A DNA stretch of 13,873 nucleotides, from NCBI GenBank assembly GCA_045534165.1, contig JAZSJD010000060.1, forward strand, positions 1 to 13,873. Direction: 5' to 3'. Below, piece by piece: positions 13,835 to 13,873 of this stretch (positions are counted from its first letter, which is position 1; every line of letters begins with the position of its first letter). Below the pieces are notes generated by a model. The model was given only the letters and a program-made list of their open reading frames with translations. It had not been told where the DNA came from and did not search any database. The translations under genes were made by a program, and so were the position numbers. Source of the stretch: SIG575 sp045534165 (lineage in GTDB: Bacteria > Bacillota > Clostridia > Oscillospirales > Acutalibacteraceae).

Positions 13835-13873
13835 ATGGCAGGAAAGTATCAACACATACAATATATGTTACCG
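13835..13873 (+). CDS. N-terminus of a putative IS3-family transposase OrfA, partial
   Basis: An ATG at 13835 preceded by AGGGGG starts a frame that stays open to the window end: MAGKYQHIQYMLP. The start resembles the OrfA (helix-turn-helix, DNA-binding) proteins of Clostridial IS3-family elements as I recall them, and it follows an IS-like end and hairpin. Thirteen residues are too few for a firm call. Confidence 0.5.
   Translation, partial: MAGKYQHIQYMLP

Larger units (their letters stand above)
13741..13873 (+). mobile_element. Probable left end of an IS3-family (IS150-like) insertion sequence, partial
   Basis: The bases from 13741 (TTATCACCCCAAGATTTTGA, then ACAAGTCC) resemble the inverted-repeat ends of IS150-group elements, which read roughly TGTACTGACCCCCAAAAAGTTGGACA. 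A hairpin and the first codons of an OrfA-like reading frame follow, the usual order at such an end. The element runs past the window, so the right end and target duplication cannot be checked. The match is from memory of the family consensus. The left end would lie about 10 nt after the stop codon of the second FnIII gene, possibly separating it from its terminator. Confidence 0.55.

Noticed and set aside
1..13873. CRISPR array, tRNA, rRNA, toxin-antitoxin or defence system
   Set aside because: No regularly spaced repeats, no tRNA-like cloverleaf and no family motifs of such systems were seen on either strand.

Overview
The window looks like part of a chromosome from a low-GC, AT-rich Gram-positive member of the Clostridia, most likely an uncultured gut Oscillospiraceae/Ruminococcaceae-type bacterium. 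The basis is low GC by eye, AGGAGG-type ribosome sites, TTG starts, TTGACA/TATAAT promoters, and secreted proteins with Big_2 or fibronectin III modules. No RNA gene was seen that would place it more precisely.

Left part, positions 1-1950: the 3' end of a Big_2-domain surface protein ends at a strong bidirectional terminator. It converges with a minus-strand FAD oxidoreductase that carries a compact Rieske [2Fe-2S] domain.

Middle minus-strand block, 1959-7573, in transcription order: an orphan dTDP-glucose 4,6-dehydratase (rfbB), a DUF1015 protein starting 1 nt after it, a 247-bp inverted-repeat element, lepA (elongation factor 4), and a GH125 exo-alpha-mannosidase, closed by a terminator. 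The 247-bp element exactly fills the gap between the DUF1015 stop codon and the lepA ribosome site. It has 26-bp terminal inverted repeats and a possible 3-bp target duplication (TAA). It resembles a MITE and is the most unexpected structure in the window.

Right plus-strand block: a compact divergent promoter region drives rfbB leftward and ychF rightward. ychF is followed by a small lipoprotein with its own strong promoter, a terminator, and a xylose-isomerase-like TIM-barrel protein. Then come two tandem, paralogous secreted proteins, each with three FnIII-type modules, a beta-rich domain and a helical C-terminal domain. At the right edge is the probable left end of an IS3-family insertion sequence. 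It includes the first codons of its OrfA, whose ribosome site lies inside a 13-bp hairpin.

How the genes fit together: core translation-associated GTPases/ATPases (lepA, ychF) are interleaved with surface and glycan functions (Big_2 protein, FnIII proteins, lipoprotein, GH125, rfbB). The window is mostly ordinary chromosome with two mobile-element signatures. I see no defence system, CRISPR array, tRNA or rRNA.
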